The notes under the pieces: generated by a model | Told to the model about the DNA's origin: nothing | The model's input: the letters and a program-made list of their open reading frames with translations, nothing else | Database searches by the model: none | Shown here: positions 43,421 through 51,148 of the stretch, one piece after another | How the letters are laid out: each line of letters begins with the position of its first letter | Position numbering within the stretch: position 1 is the first letter of the stretch | Translations under genes and position numbers: made by a program | DNA from: Pelagibius sp028280305 | GTDB lineage: Bacteria; Pseudomonadota; Alphaproteobacteria; Kiloniellales; Kiloniellaceae | Assembly: GCF_965233615.1 (NCBI RefSeq) | Contig: NZ_OZ247495.1 | Reading direction: 5' to 3' (one strand) | DNA length: 64,000 nt

Positions 43421-43488
43421 ATTGAACAACGTTCAATTAATGCACAGATAAATGAACAACGTTCAATTTTGAACCTGCGTTGTTCAAA
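43421..43488 (+). promoter_or_regulatory. Three-copy operator upstream of the LplT-Aas fusion
   Basis: Box 1 is ATTGAAC-AAC-GTTCAAT (43421-43437), a perfect seven-base inverted repeat. Box 2 at 43451-43467 (AATGAAC-AAC-GTTCAAT) repeats it with one mismatch, exactly 30 bases centre to centre. Box 3 has arms TTTGAAC (43468-43474) and GTTCAAA (43482-43488) and includes GTTGTTCAA, the reverse complement of the shared TTGAACAAC. The cluster lies 77-144 bases before the start codon at 43565. Confidence 0.7.
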
Positions 43489-43564
43489 CAGGGACCCAGA
43501 CTTGGCCAGCCGCAAGCTGGCCGCCTCTGTGGACAACAGGGCCGTGGAAAATAGGGGAATGATC

Positions 43565-46500
43565 ATGTCTCAGTCGATTTTACGCGGCCGCCGGTTTCTG
43601 CCGCTTTTCTGCGTCCAGGCCTTTGGCGCCTTCACCGACAACGTGCTGAAGAGCGCCTTTGCTTTCCTGGTCGCCTTTCAGGGCCTCTCGCTCTTCGGGG
43701 CACCGCCGGGCGTTTCGCTGATGATCGGCACGGGGGCCTATGTCGTGCCCCTGCTGCTGTTTTCCGGCAGTGCCGGGCGGCTTGCCGATGCCAGCGACAA
43801 GGCAAAGATCGTCCGCATCACCCGGATGATCGAGATTCCCCTCGCCCTGCTCGCCGGTGCCGCGTTGATCACCGGCCAGTCTGCACTGGTCCTGCTGGCG
43901 ATGTTCGCCTATGCGACCCAGTCCGCCTTCTTCGGCCCGGCGAAGTACGCCATTCTGCCCCAGCACTTGCCGGAAGACCATCTGGTACGGGCCAATGCCC
44001 TCATCGAGACCTCAACCTTTGTCGCGATCCTCGCCGGCACGCTTTTCGGCGGCTTTCTGGCGGCCCACGGGATGATCGACGTGGTGATCGGCAGCCTGCT
44101 GGCGCTCTCGGTCGCCGGCTATCTGATCGCCCGCCTAGTGCCCGCTGCGCCGGCGGCGGTAGATGCCGCCCCCTATGCCTTCGCGCCCCTGAAAAACGCC
44201 CTGAACGCCCTTGGCGTCGTGAGCCAGCGGATGACGCTGCTGCGCTCCGCCGTCGGAATCTCCTGGTTCTGGGCCGTCGGCCTGATCGTCATTTCGATCT
44301 TCCCCGACGTCGCCAAGCGCGACCTCAACGTCTCGGCCAATGTCGCCAATGCCCTGATCGGCAGCTTCGTCCTCGGCATCGCCGCCGGCACGGCGGCGGT
44401 AACCGCCTTGCTGAAGGACCAGGTCTCGGCGCGCCATGTGCCGCTCGGCGCCCTCGGCATGGCGCTCTGTCTGATCGATCTCTCCTTTGCGGTGACGGCC
44501 TACAGCGACCTGGTCGCCACCACCACGGAAACCGGCATGGCCGCCTTCTTCTCCTCCTGGCCCGGGCTGCGCATCACCCTGGACATGATCGGCCTGGCTG
44601 CCTTCGGCGGTATCTTCACGGTCCCGCTCTATACGCTGCTGCAGGCCCGCTCCCGCCTGCAGACACGCTCCTCCGCCATTGCCGGCAACAACATCCTGAA
44701 CGGCCTGGTGATGGTCGCTCTGCTGGGCCTCACCACCCTGCTGCTGGCACTCGGCATCAAGGTGGAAACCCTGATGTTCTGGCTGGGTCTCGCCAACCTG
44801 CTGGTTGCCGTCTATGTCGTGAAGCTGATCCCCGACGAGGTGATCAAAGCGATCGGCGCCACCCTGCTGCGCCGCTTCTTCGCCGCCCGCGTGATCAATC
44901 CGGATAATTACGGCGACGGGCGCAGCCCCGCCGTGGTGGTGGCCAATCACAGTTCCTACCTGGATGCGGTTCTGCTGGGCTGCCTGCTGCCCGGCAGGCC
45001 GGCCTTCGCCATCAACGCCTTCGTCGCCAAGAAATGGTGGATCCGCCCGGCCTTCCTCTTCTTCGACCTGATTCCGGTCGACCCCACCAGTCCCTTGAGC
45101 GTGCGCACCATGGTGAAGCTTGTGAAGGAGGAGAAACGCCGCCTGGTGATCTTTCCCGAGGGCCGCCTGACGGTGACCGGCGCGCTGATGAAGATCCACG
45201 ACGGACCGGCGATGATCGCCGCCCGCGCCGAAGCGCCGATCATCCCGCTGCGTATCGAGGGCGCGCAGCACACGCTGTTCTCCCGTCTGAAAGGCAAACT
45301 GCGCCGCCAGCTCCTGCCGAAGATTACGCTGACGGTGCTGCCGGCGCGATCCATCGAGGTGCCGGAACACCTGCGCGGCCGGGCCGGGCGCGCCCATGCC
45401 GGCGCCCGCCTGCACGACATCATGACGGAGATGGTGTTCGAAACCAGCCCGCGGGAAAGAACGCTGATCCAGGGCCTCATCGATGCCCGCAGCCTGCACG
45501 GCAAACGCCCGGTGCTGGAAGACATCGAGCGCAACCCCATCGGCTACAGCCGGATTCTCACCGGCGCCTTCGCTCTCGGTGCAACGTTCAAGGCGGCCGC
45601 CAGCGGCGAGAAACGCCTCGGCCTGCTGTTGCCCAACGCCAACGCCGCAGTGGTCAGCTTCTTCGCCTGCCATGCCTGCGGCAAGACCCCGGCGATGCTG
45701 AATTTCACCGCCGGCGCCGCCGCCATCCGCGCAGCCCTGACGGCAGCGGAGATCAAGACCGTCATCACCTCCCGGCGCTTCGTCGAGCTGGGCAAGCTGG
45801 AACCGCTGATCGAGGAGATCGGCAAAGAAGCGAAGATCATCTATCTGGAGGACCTGCGCCCCAAGATCGGCCTCTTCGCCAAGCTGTCGGCCATGGTAAA
45901 GGCACGCTTCCCGCGCGCCGCCCTGCGCCTGCAGGGTCTGCACAAGGTCGACCCAAAGGACGAGGCGGTGGTGCTGTTCACCTCCGGGTCCGAGGGCCTG
46001 CCCAAGGGTGTCGTGCTGAGCCACGTGAATATCCAGGCCAACCGCTATCAGGTTTCCGCCATGGTCGACTTCAGCCACGAGGACACGGTGCTGAACGCCT
46101 TGCCGATGTTCCATTCCTTCGGCCTGACGGCAGGTACGCTGCTGCCGCTGCTCTCCGGCGTGAAAACCTTCCTCTATCCCTCGCCGTTGCACTACCGCAT
46201 CGTGCCGGAGGTTGCCTATGACACCAACGCCACCATCATGTTCGGCACCGACACCTTCCTCAGCGGCTATGCCCGCATGGCCCATGCCTATGACTTCTAC
46301 AGCCTGCGCATGGTCTTTGCCGGGGCCGAACGGCTACGCCCGGAGACCCGCAGCACCTGGGCCGAGAAATTCGGCGTGCGGGTGCTGGAGGGCTACGGCG
46401 TCACCGAAACCGCCCCGGTTCTGGCGGTCAATACGCCGATGAAGAACCGCGCCGGCAGTGTCGGACGCCTGCTGCCAGGGATGACCCTGCGCATCGACCC

Positions 46501-46990
46501 GGTACCGGGCATTGAGGAGGGCGGCCGCCTGCATGTGCGCGGCCCGAATGTGATGATGGGCTATCTACGCGCCGAGAACCCCGGCGTGCTGGAGCCGCCG
46601 GCGGAAGGCTGGCACGACACCGGCGACATCGTGGTGATCGACGAAAACGGCTTCCTCTCCATCCGCGGGCGCGCCAAGCGCTTTGCCAAGGTCGGCGGCG
46701 AGATGGTGTCCCTGGCCGCTATCGAAGCCCTGGCCGGCGAGCTCTGGCCCGGCGTCGTCATGGTCGCCCTGGCCACACCGCACCCGCGCAAAGGCGAGCA
46801 GGTCATCCTGCTGACCGAGGACGCGGACTGTTCCCTGGAGGCCCTGGTCGCCCATGCCCGCAGCAACGGCTTCAGCGAGATCATGCTGCCCCGGGAAATT
46901 CGCCGGGTCGACTGCATCCCGCTTCTCGGCAGCGGCAAGCTTGACTATGCCGCCGCCCAGAAACTGCTGGATGAGCCCGCGGCGGCCTAG
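43565..46990 (+). CDS. aas: LplT-PlsC-acyl-ACP synthetase fusion (Aas-type)
   Basis: An 1141-residue three-part protein. Residues about 1-400 are a major facilitator domain like the lysophospholipid flippase LplT (VQAFGAFTDNVLKSAFAF). Next is a PlsC-type acyltransferase with H-x4-D in NHSSYLD near residue 460 and FPEGR near 530. From about residue 640 an AMP-binding ligase follows, with FTSGSEGLPKG near 804 and EGYGVTET near 942. Together they would import lysophospholipid, activate fatty acid and reacylate. The ATG at 43565 has GGGGA six bases upstream. E. coli carries LplT and Aas as separate genes. Confidence 0.93.
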   Translation: MSQSILRGRRFLPLFCVQAFGAFTDNVLKSAFAFLVAFQGLSLFGAPPGVSLMIGTGAYVVPLLLFSGSAGRLADASDKAKIVRITRMIEIPLALLAGAALITGQSALVLLAMFAYATQSAFFGPAKYAILPQHLPEDHLVRANALIETSTFVAILAGTLFGGFLAAHGMIDVVIGSLLALSVAGYLIARLVPAAPAAVDAAPYAFAPLKNALNALGVVSQRMTLLRSAVGISWFWAVGLIVISIFPDVAKRDLNVSANVANALIGSFVLGIAAGTAAVTALLKDQVSARHVPLGALGMALCLIDLSFAVTAYSDLVATTTETGMAAFFSSWPGLRITLDMIGLAAFGGIFTVPLYTLLQARSRLQTRSSAIAGNNILNGLVMVALLGLTTLLLALGIKVETLMFWLGLANLLVAVYVVKLIPDEVIKAIGATLLRRFFAARVINPDNYGDGRSPAVVVANHSSYLDAVLLGCLLPGRPAFAINAFVAKKWWIRPAFLFFDLIPVDPTSPLSVRTMVKLVKEEKRRLVIFPEGRLTVTGALMKIHDGPAMIAARAEAPIIPLRIEGAQHTLFSRLKGKLRRQLLPKITLTVLPARSIEVPEHLRGRAGRAHAGARLHDIMTEMVFETSPRERTLIQGLIDARSLHGKRPVLEDIERNPIGYSRILTGAFALGATFKAAASGEKRLGLLLPNANAAVVSFFACHACGKTPAMLNFTAGAAAIRAALTAAEIKTVITSRRFVELGKLEPLIEEIGKEAKIIYLEDLRPKIGLFAKLSAMVKARFPRAALRLQGLHKVDPKDEAVVLFTSGSEGLPKGVVLSHVNIQANRYQVSAMVDFSHEDTVLNALPMFHSFGLTAGTLLPLLSGVKTFLYPSPLHYRIVPEVAYDTNATIMFGTDTFLSGYARMAHAYDFYSLRMVFAGAERLRPETRSTWAEKFGVRVLEGYGVTETAPVLAVNTPMKNRAGSVGRLLPGMTLRIDPVPGIEEGGRLHVRGPNVMMGYLRAENPGVLEPPAEGWHDTGDIVVIDENGFLSIRGRAKRFAKVGGEMVSLAAIEALAGELWPGVVMVALATPHPRKGEQVILLTEDADCSLEALVAHARSNGFSEIMLPREIRRVDCIPLLGSGKLDYAAAQKLLDEPAAA

Positions 46991-47661
46991 ACCGTGTTCT
47001 GCAACACCGCTGCCGCCTCCAGCAGCAAATCGCGGCAGCGGCGCTGGTGGCCGAGGGTGAACTGCGCCGCCAGCCCGGAAAGACACAGCGCCCCCAACAA
47101 CCGCCCGGTGCCATCAAGCAACGGGACCGCAACAGCGGCAATGTTGGGGTCGCGCTCCCCCAACGACAAAGCATAGCCGTCGCGCCGCACCCGGCGCAGT
47201 GTTTCGTCCGCTTCATCTGCGTAGGCCCTCAGCACCTTGCCGGCGGCGCCCAGCGCCAGCGGCAGGCGGGCGCCTTCCTCCAGGTGATGGCGCAGCTCGC
47301 GAACCGAGTTCTCCCGATAGAGGCAGGTCCGGGTCAATCCGCTGCCGACATAGAGCGACGCCGTCTCGCCGCTGTCGTCGCGGAGCCGCCGCAGCGCGGG
47401 ACGCAGGATCGGCTCCAGATTTCTTTCGTCGCGGTAGAGAACACCGAGCCGGGCGAGACTGGGGCCCAGCCGGTAGCGCCCAGCCGGCGTGCGCAGGATG
47501 TAGCCGAAACGCTCCAGCGACGCGATCAGACGCAGAATGGTGCTCTTGTAAAACCCCGTCCGCGCCGCCAGCTCAGCCAGCGATAACTCACCGGCGCCCT
47601 CGGCAAAAGCCTCCAGGATGGTCAGGGCCCGCTCGACCGCCGCGACCCGGTCATCCGCCAT
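46987..47661 (-). CDS. IclR family transcriptional regulator
   Basis: A 224-residue regulator with an N-terminal winged helix (ALTILEAFAEGAGELSLAELAARTGFYKSTILRLIASLERFGYI) and a C-terminal ligand-binding domain with the IclR pattern DDSGETASLYVGSGLTRTCLYRENS and LPLALGAAGKVLRAY. It is divergent from the CaiB transferase gene. A palindrome in the 116-base gap just upstream of its own start probably binds it. It converges with the aas fusion by a four-base overlap. The inducer is unknown but likely a substrate or product of the downstream pair. Confidence 0.92.
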   Translation of the reverse strand: MADDRVAAVERALTILEAFAEGAGELSLAELAARTGFYKSTILRLIASLERFGYILRTPAGRYRLGPSLARLGVLYRDERNLEPILRPALRRLRDDSGETASLYVGSGLTRTCLYRENSVRELRHHLEEGARLPLALGAAGKVLRAYADEADETLRRVRRDGYALSLGERDPNIAAVAVPLLDGTGRLLGALCLSGLAAQFTLGHQRRCRDLLLEAAAVLQNTV

Positions 47662-47673
47662 GTTCTCTCCAAA

Positions 47674-47690
47674 ATTCTGACAGGCAGAAT
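47674..47690. promoter_or_regulatory. Candidate IclR operator between iclR and caiB-type gene
   Basis: ATTCTG-acagg-CAGAAT is a perfect six-base inverted repeat with a five-base spacer, 17 bases in all, lying 13 bases upstream of the IclR start. Its size and position between divergent genes suit an autoregulatory IclR-family operator. Confidence 0.5.
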
Positions 47691-47777
47691 GAATCTGATA
47701 CTAAATGGATTTTTCGTTGCGTCATAGAGAACATATAGCGCAAACATCTCCTGCGAAAGGCCGAGGAAATCCGACCC

Positions 47778-48983
47778 ATGCAGACTTGCCTCAAAGGAAT
47801 CCGGGTACTGGACCTGACCAATGTCCTGGCCGGACCGTTCTGTTGTCATCAGCTGGCCCATATGGGGGCGGAGGTGATCAAGGTGGAGGTGCCCGGCAGC
47901 GGCGATCTCGCCCGTCAGCTGGGGGCCGATGCCGATCTCAACGCCGGGCTCATGGGCGTCTCTTTTCTGGCGCAGAATGCCGGCAAGCGTTCTCTCACCC
48001 TCAACCTAAAAAACAAAAAGGGTAAAGCGCTGTTCCGCCGTCTGGTGGCAAGCGCCGAGGTGGTGGTGGAGAACTTCCGGCCCGGTGTCATGGATCGCCT
48101 CGGTCTCGGTTTCGACACGCTGAAACAGGACCGGTCGGATCTCGTCTACTGCGCCATCTCCGGTTTCGGCCAGGAGGGCCCGCTGAGCGACCTGCCGGCC
48201 TATGACCAGATCATCCAGGGCATGTCCGGCGTGATGTCGATCACCGGCGACGCGGAAACCGCGCCCTACCGCGTCGGCTATCCCATCGCCGACACCATCG
48301 GGGGGATGACGGCCGCCTTCGCCATCGCAGCCACCCTGGCGCGTCGCGGAGGGGCCAAGCGGAAGGCCTGCTTCATTGATGTCTCTATGCTGGAGGCGAC
48401 CCTGGCCACCATGGGCTGGGTGGTCTCCAACTTCCTCATCGCTGGCCGCCGCCCCACAGCCATGGGCAACGAGAACATGACCGCCAGCCCCTCCGGCACC
48501 TTCCGCACCGGCGACGGCCTGCTGAACATTGCCGCCAACAAGCAGGAGCAGTTCGAGGCTGTCTGCCGGGTGGTTGGCCGCGGTGAACTCGCCGCGGACC
48601 CGCGCTTTGCGACAAGACAGGAACGCCTCACCCGCCGCGGGGAACTGAAAGTCATCCTGGAAGAAGCGCTGAGTTCCCGAAGCGCCGCCGACTGGCAGCA
48701 AGCGCTGAACGATCAGGGCGTCCCGGCAGGGCGCGTCCTGACGGTCCCCGAAGCGTTGACCGAGCCGCAGGTCCGCGACCGCGGCATGGTTGCGGTCTTC
48801 GATGATGTGCCGGGGGTGGGGCGGGATATCCGGGTGGTGCGCACCGGCTTCAAGGTGAACGGCGCGGCCCCGTCTGTCCACCAGCCACCGCCGCAGCTTG
48901 GCGCGCATACCGCCGAAATCCTTTCCGAGCTCGGCCTTTCCGAGACCGAGATCGAAACGCTGGCCGAGGAGAGCGTTGTATGA
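47778..48983 (+). CDS. CaiB/BaiF family CoA-transferase (class III)
   Basis: A 401-residue CoA-transferase. The start TCLKGIRVLDLTNVLAGPFCCHQLAHMGAEVIKVE is typical, the likely catalytic Asp lies in CFIDVSMLEA, and AYDQIIQGMSGVMSITGD is another family signature. It would move CoA between carboxylic acids. Its stop overlaps the start of the citryl-CoA-lyase-like gene, suggesting that the transferase activates a hydroxy-acid which the lyase then cleaves. A GAGG site lies about ten bases before the ATG. Substrate identity cannot be deduced. Confidence 0.9.
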   Translation: MQTCLKGIRVLDLTNVLAGPFCCHQLAHMGAEVIKVEVPGSGDLARQLGADADLNAGLMGVSFLAQNAGKRSLTLNLKNKKGKALFRRLVASAEVVVENFRPGVMDRLGLGFDTLKQDRSDLVYCAISGFGQEGPLSDLPAYDQIIQGMSGVMSITGDAETAPYRVGYPIADTIGGMTAAFAIAATLARRGGAKRKACFIDVSMLEATLATMGWVVSNFLIAGRRPTAMGNENMTASPSGTFRTGDGLLNIAANKQEQFEAVCRVVGRGELAADPRFATRQERLTRRGELKVILEEALSSRSAADWQQALNDQGVPAGRVLTVPEALTEPQVRDRGMVAVFDDVPGVGRDIRVVRTGFKVNGAAPSVHQPPPQLGAHTAEILSELGLSETEIETLAEESVV

Positions 48984-49801
48984 CCAAGGAAACCGAAGAG
49001 CAGGCCGAGGCGGCCTGGTGGTCGACGTCGATCATAGAGATGGAGCCCGGCGTGATCCGTTACCGCGGCTACCCCATCGAGGAGCTGATCGGTCAGGCCA
49101 GCTTCGCGCAAACCCTCTGGCTGCTGCTGCGCGGTGAGTTGCCAAGCGAGGACGAAGCGGCCCTGCTGGATACGGCCCTGATGTCCGCCGTCGATCACGG
49201 GCCCCAGGCCCCCTCCATCGCCATCGCCCGCATGGCCGCGACCTGCGGCGTCGGCCTCAACAACGCCATGGCATCCGGCGTCAACGCACTGGGCGACGTC
49301 CATGGCGGGGCCGGCGAACAGGCCCTTGCCTTCTATCAGGAAATCGCCGGACTGATGGACGACGGCGCTGAGATGGAGAGCGCCACCACAGAGGCGCTCG
49401 ACCGCTTCACCGCGTCGGGCGGACGCTATCTTCCCGGCTTCGGGCACCGTTTTCACCCGGTCGACCCCCGGGCGCCGCGCCTCTTGGCACTGGTCGACCA
49501 ATACGCCGAGAAGGATGCGGTGAGTGGCCGTTTCGCCGCTATCGCCCGCTGTGTTGAAGCAACCCTCGCTGCCCGCAAAGGCAAGAACATCCCGATGAAC
49601 ATCGACGGCGCGACGGCGGTGATCTATGGCGAACTGGGGTTCCCGGCACCGCTGGCCCGCGGCCTCTTTTGTCTGTCCCGTTCGGTCGGCATCCTGGCCC
49701 ACGCCTGGGAGGAGATGCAATCCGGCCAGCGCAACAAAGGCCCCCTGCCCCGCGAACGCCTCTGGCGCTATGACGGAGAGGACAAACGGCCATTGCCCTA
49801 G
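48980..49801 (+). CDS. Citrate-synthase-fold protein, citryl-CoA lyase-like
   Basis: A 273-residue protein, much shorter than citrate synthase (usually over 400). It keeps the catalytic triad: H108 in GDVHGGAGEQ, H156 in LPGFGHRFHPVDPRA and D209 in MNIDGATAVIYGELGFP. This pattern matches the C-terminal citryl-CoA-lyase module of ATP-citrate lyase-like proteins. It would cleave an acyl-CoA into acetyl-CoA plus an oxo acid, with CoA supplied by the coupled CaiB-type transferase. Neither gene has an obvious partner beyond the IclR regulator. Confidence 0.85.
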   Translation: MTKETEEQAEAAWWSTSIIEMEPGVIRYRGYPIEELIGQASFAQTLWLLLRGELPSEDEAALLDTALMSAVDHGPQAPSIAIARMAATCGVGLNNAMASGVNALGDVHGGAGEQALAFYQEIAGLMDDGAEMESATTEALDRFTASGGRYLPGFGHRFHPVDPRAPRLLALVDQYAEKDAVSGRFAAIARCVEATLAARKGKNIPMNIDGATAVIYGELGFPAPLARGLFCLSRSVGILAHAWEEMQSGQRNKGPLPRERLWRYDGEDKRPLP

Positions 49802-50682
49802 TTCTTCAGGTAGCGATCAAAGAAGGCAGGCACTCGTTCCAGCGCATCACTGCGGGCAATGGGATCGCTGCCGACCATAGGCACGACACCAGTTGACGTT
49901 CGGTCTCGCGGTCGCTCACGCCTTGCCAGGTTGGGCACATCGAAGGAATGCAGGGCATCGGGATAGATCTTTATCTTCACCGGCGCGCCGCGGCTCCGGG
50001 CACTTTCGATCAAAGCGGCACAGGGTGCAGCGGGGGTCCAGTTATCGGCTTCTCCTTGGAGAACCAACAAAGGAATGTCCGTGAACCATGTCCCTGGTGA
50101 CACATCGGTGTAAGGAGCCGACTGTCGGGTCTCGCTGCAGGCGCCAGGGTAGAAAGCAACCGCTGCGCGGAAGTCATGTAGTGGTGGCGGTTGGGGCCTG
50201 CCGATACTCTCCGTGACCACCGACAAGAGCACGATACCACCGCCCTGGGACCAACCCGCAAGACCAATGCGGTCCGGCCGAACATCGGACCGTGCTTGGA
50301 GATAGACAAGAGCACCATAGGCGTCCTTCGGGCGATCCCGATACATGACGCTTCGGTCGGGACTTCGGTTGCAGGTCGCGGTGAAATCCCGAGGACCAGC
50401 GCTATCGACCAGCAACACCACGTAGCCGTGCCCGGTCATGGCGCGAGTCCAGGCGGTATAACCGGCAGCAATGCCACCGCCCAGGCCCAGGCCACTGCAG
50501 CCATGGAGAAAAACGACCGCCGGAAAAGGTCCTTTACCATTGGGCCTGAAGAGGAAGGCCGTCAGTTCGGTGCTGCCATCGAGAGACGGAAAGCTGACCC
50601 GCTGATCGGCCAGCACATCTTTCGACGACAGACAGGAAAACAGCAAGACGGTGAGAATGAGAGCGGCCGCAAAAGGCGGCAT
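49798..50682 (-). CDS. Secreted alpha/beta hydrolase (dienelactone hydrolase family)
   Basis: A 294-residue hydrolase with a signal peptide (MPPFAAALILTVLLFSCLSS...). The nucleophile is in GLAGWSQGGGIVLL (GxSxG), the oxyanion region in PAVVFLHGCSGLG, and the catalytic Asp and His are plausibly in QGEADNWTPAAPC and ALHSFDVPN. The family includes dienelactone hydrolases and acetyl esterases. The open frame runs to 50973, but the ATG at 50682 directly precedes the hydrophobic signal; its ribosome site is weak. It converges on the lyase gene with overlapping stops. Confidence 0.8.
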   Translation of the reverse strand: MPPFAAALILTVLLFSCLSSKDVLADQRVSFPSLDGSTELTAFLFRPNGKGPFPAVVFLHGCSGLGLGGGIAAGYTAWTRAMTGHGYVVLLVDSAGPRDFTATCNRSPDRSVMYRDRPKDAYGALVYLQARSDVRPDRIGLAGWSQGGGIVLLSVVTESIGRPQPPPLHDFRAAVAFYPGACSETRQSAPYTDVSPGTWFTDIPLLVLQGEADNWTPAAPCAALIESARSRGAPVKIKIYPDALHSFDVPNLARRERPRDRTSTGVVPMVGSDPIARSDALERVPAFFDRYLKN

Positions 50683-50789
50683 AACTACCGGCTTCGCTCC
50701 GACGAGCACTAGTTTATGTCTTGGTTTTTCGCAACGCCACGCGGTGATTATAGCACCGCCGCGGCGCTGGTGTCGCGGTGGCGAAACGC

Positions 50790-50894
50790 CTAGAAGACGG
50801 CGACAACCACCATCAGGGCGGCCCAGAAGGCCAGGCCGGCCAGGAAGTGATCCACTGAGACCCGCGTCGCCGTTTCGTTCATCTGTCCAGACAT
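50790..50894 (-). CDS. Small 34-residue membrane protein
   Basis: A short frame, ATG at 50892-50894 to TAG at 50790-50792, encodes 34 residues starting MSGQMNETATRVSV and containing a single hydrophobic helix, FLAGLAFWAALMVVVAVF. The polar N-terminus and one C-terminal helix are typical of real small inner-membrane proteins. A weak GAGAG site precedes the ATG. I do not recognise the family. The frame lies alone in the 466-base gap between 50682 and 51149. Confidence 0.5.
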   Translation of the reverse strand: MSGQMNETATRVSVDHFLAGLAFWAALMVVVAVF

Positions 50895-50947
50895 GGCTCT
50901 CGTCCGCTGCATTCTGTGTTCCATGACAGGGTATATAGGGACGCGGC

Positions 50948-50983
50948 GGCGAAACCGTTGTGCACTTTGTCACAGGTTTCGCC
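50948..50983. repeat. Nine-base inverted repeat in the 50.9-51.1 kb gap
   Basis: GGCGAAACC (50948-50956) and GGTTTCGCC (50975-50983) are perfect inverted copies separated by 18 bases that themselves contain TGTG...CACA. The element is 166 bases upstream of the DUF3179 gene. It could be a leader hairpin or an operator. Confidence 0.4.
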
Positions 50984-51148
50984 TCAAACTGCCCGGATTT
51001 TGCCCTTTTTGCCGCCCGGCAATCCCCAAAACCAGCACAAGCCGTTGATTCAAAAGCTCAAGAGACTGTGTTCAAGTGTGAATCGCCCAGAGGCCGCTGA
51101 GGCCGCATTTCTCTCTTCGAGACTTTTTTCTTAGAGAAAGGCCCAACA

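Noticed and set aside
44135..46285. A 716-codon open frame antisense to the LplT-Aas fusion
   Set aside because: It has no family features and the sense strand encodes three clear domains over the same bases.
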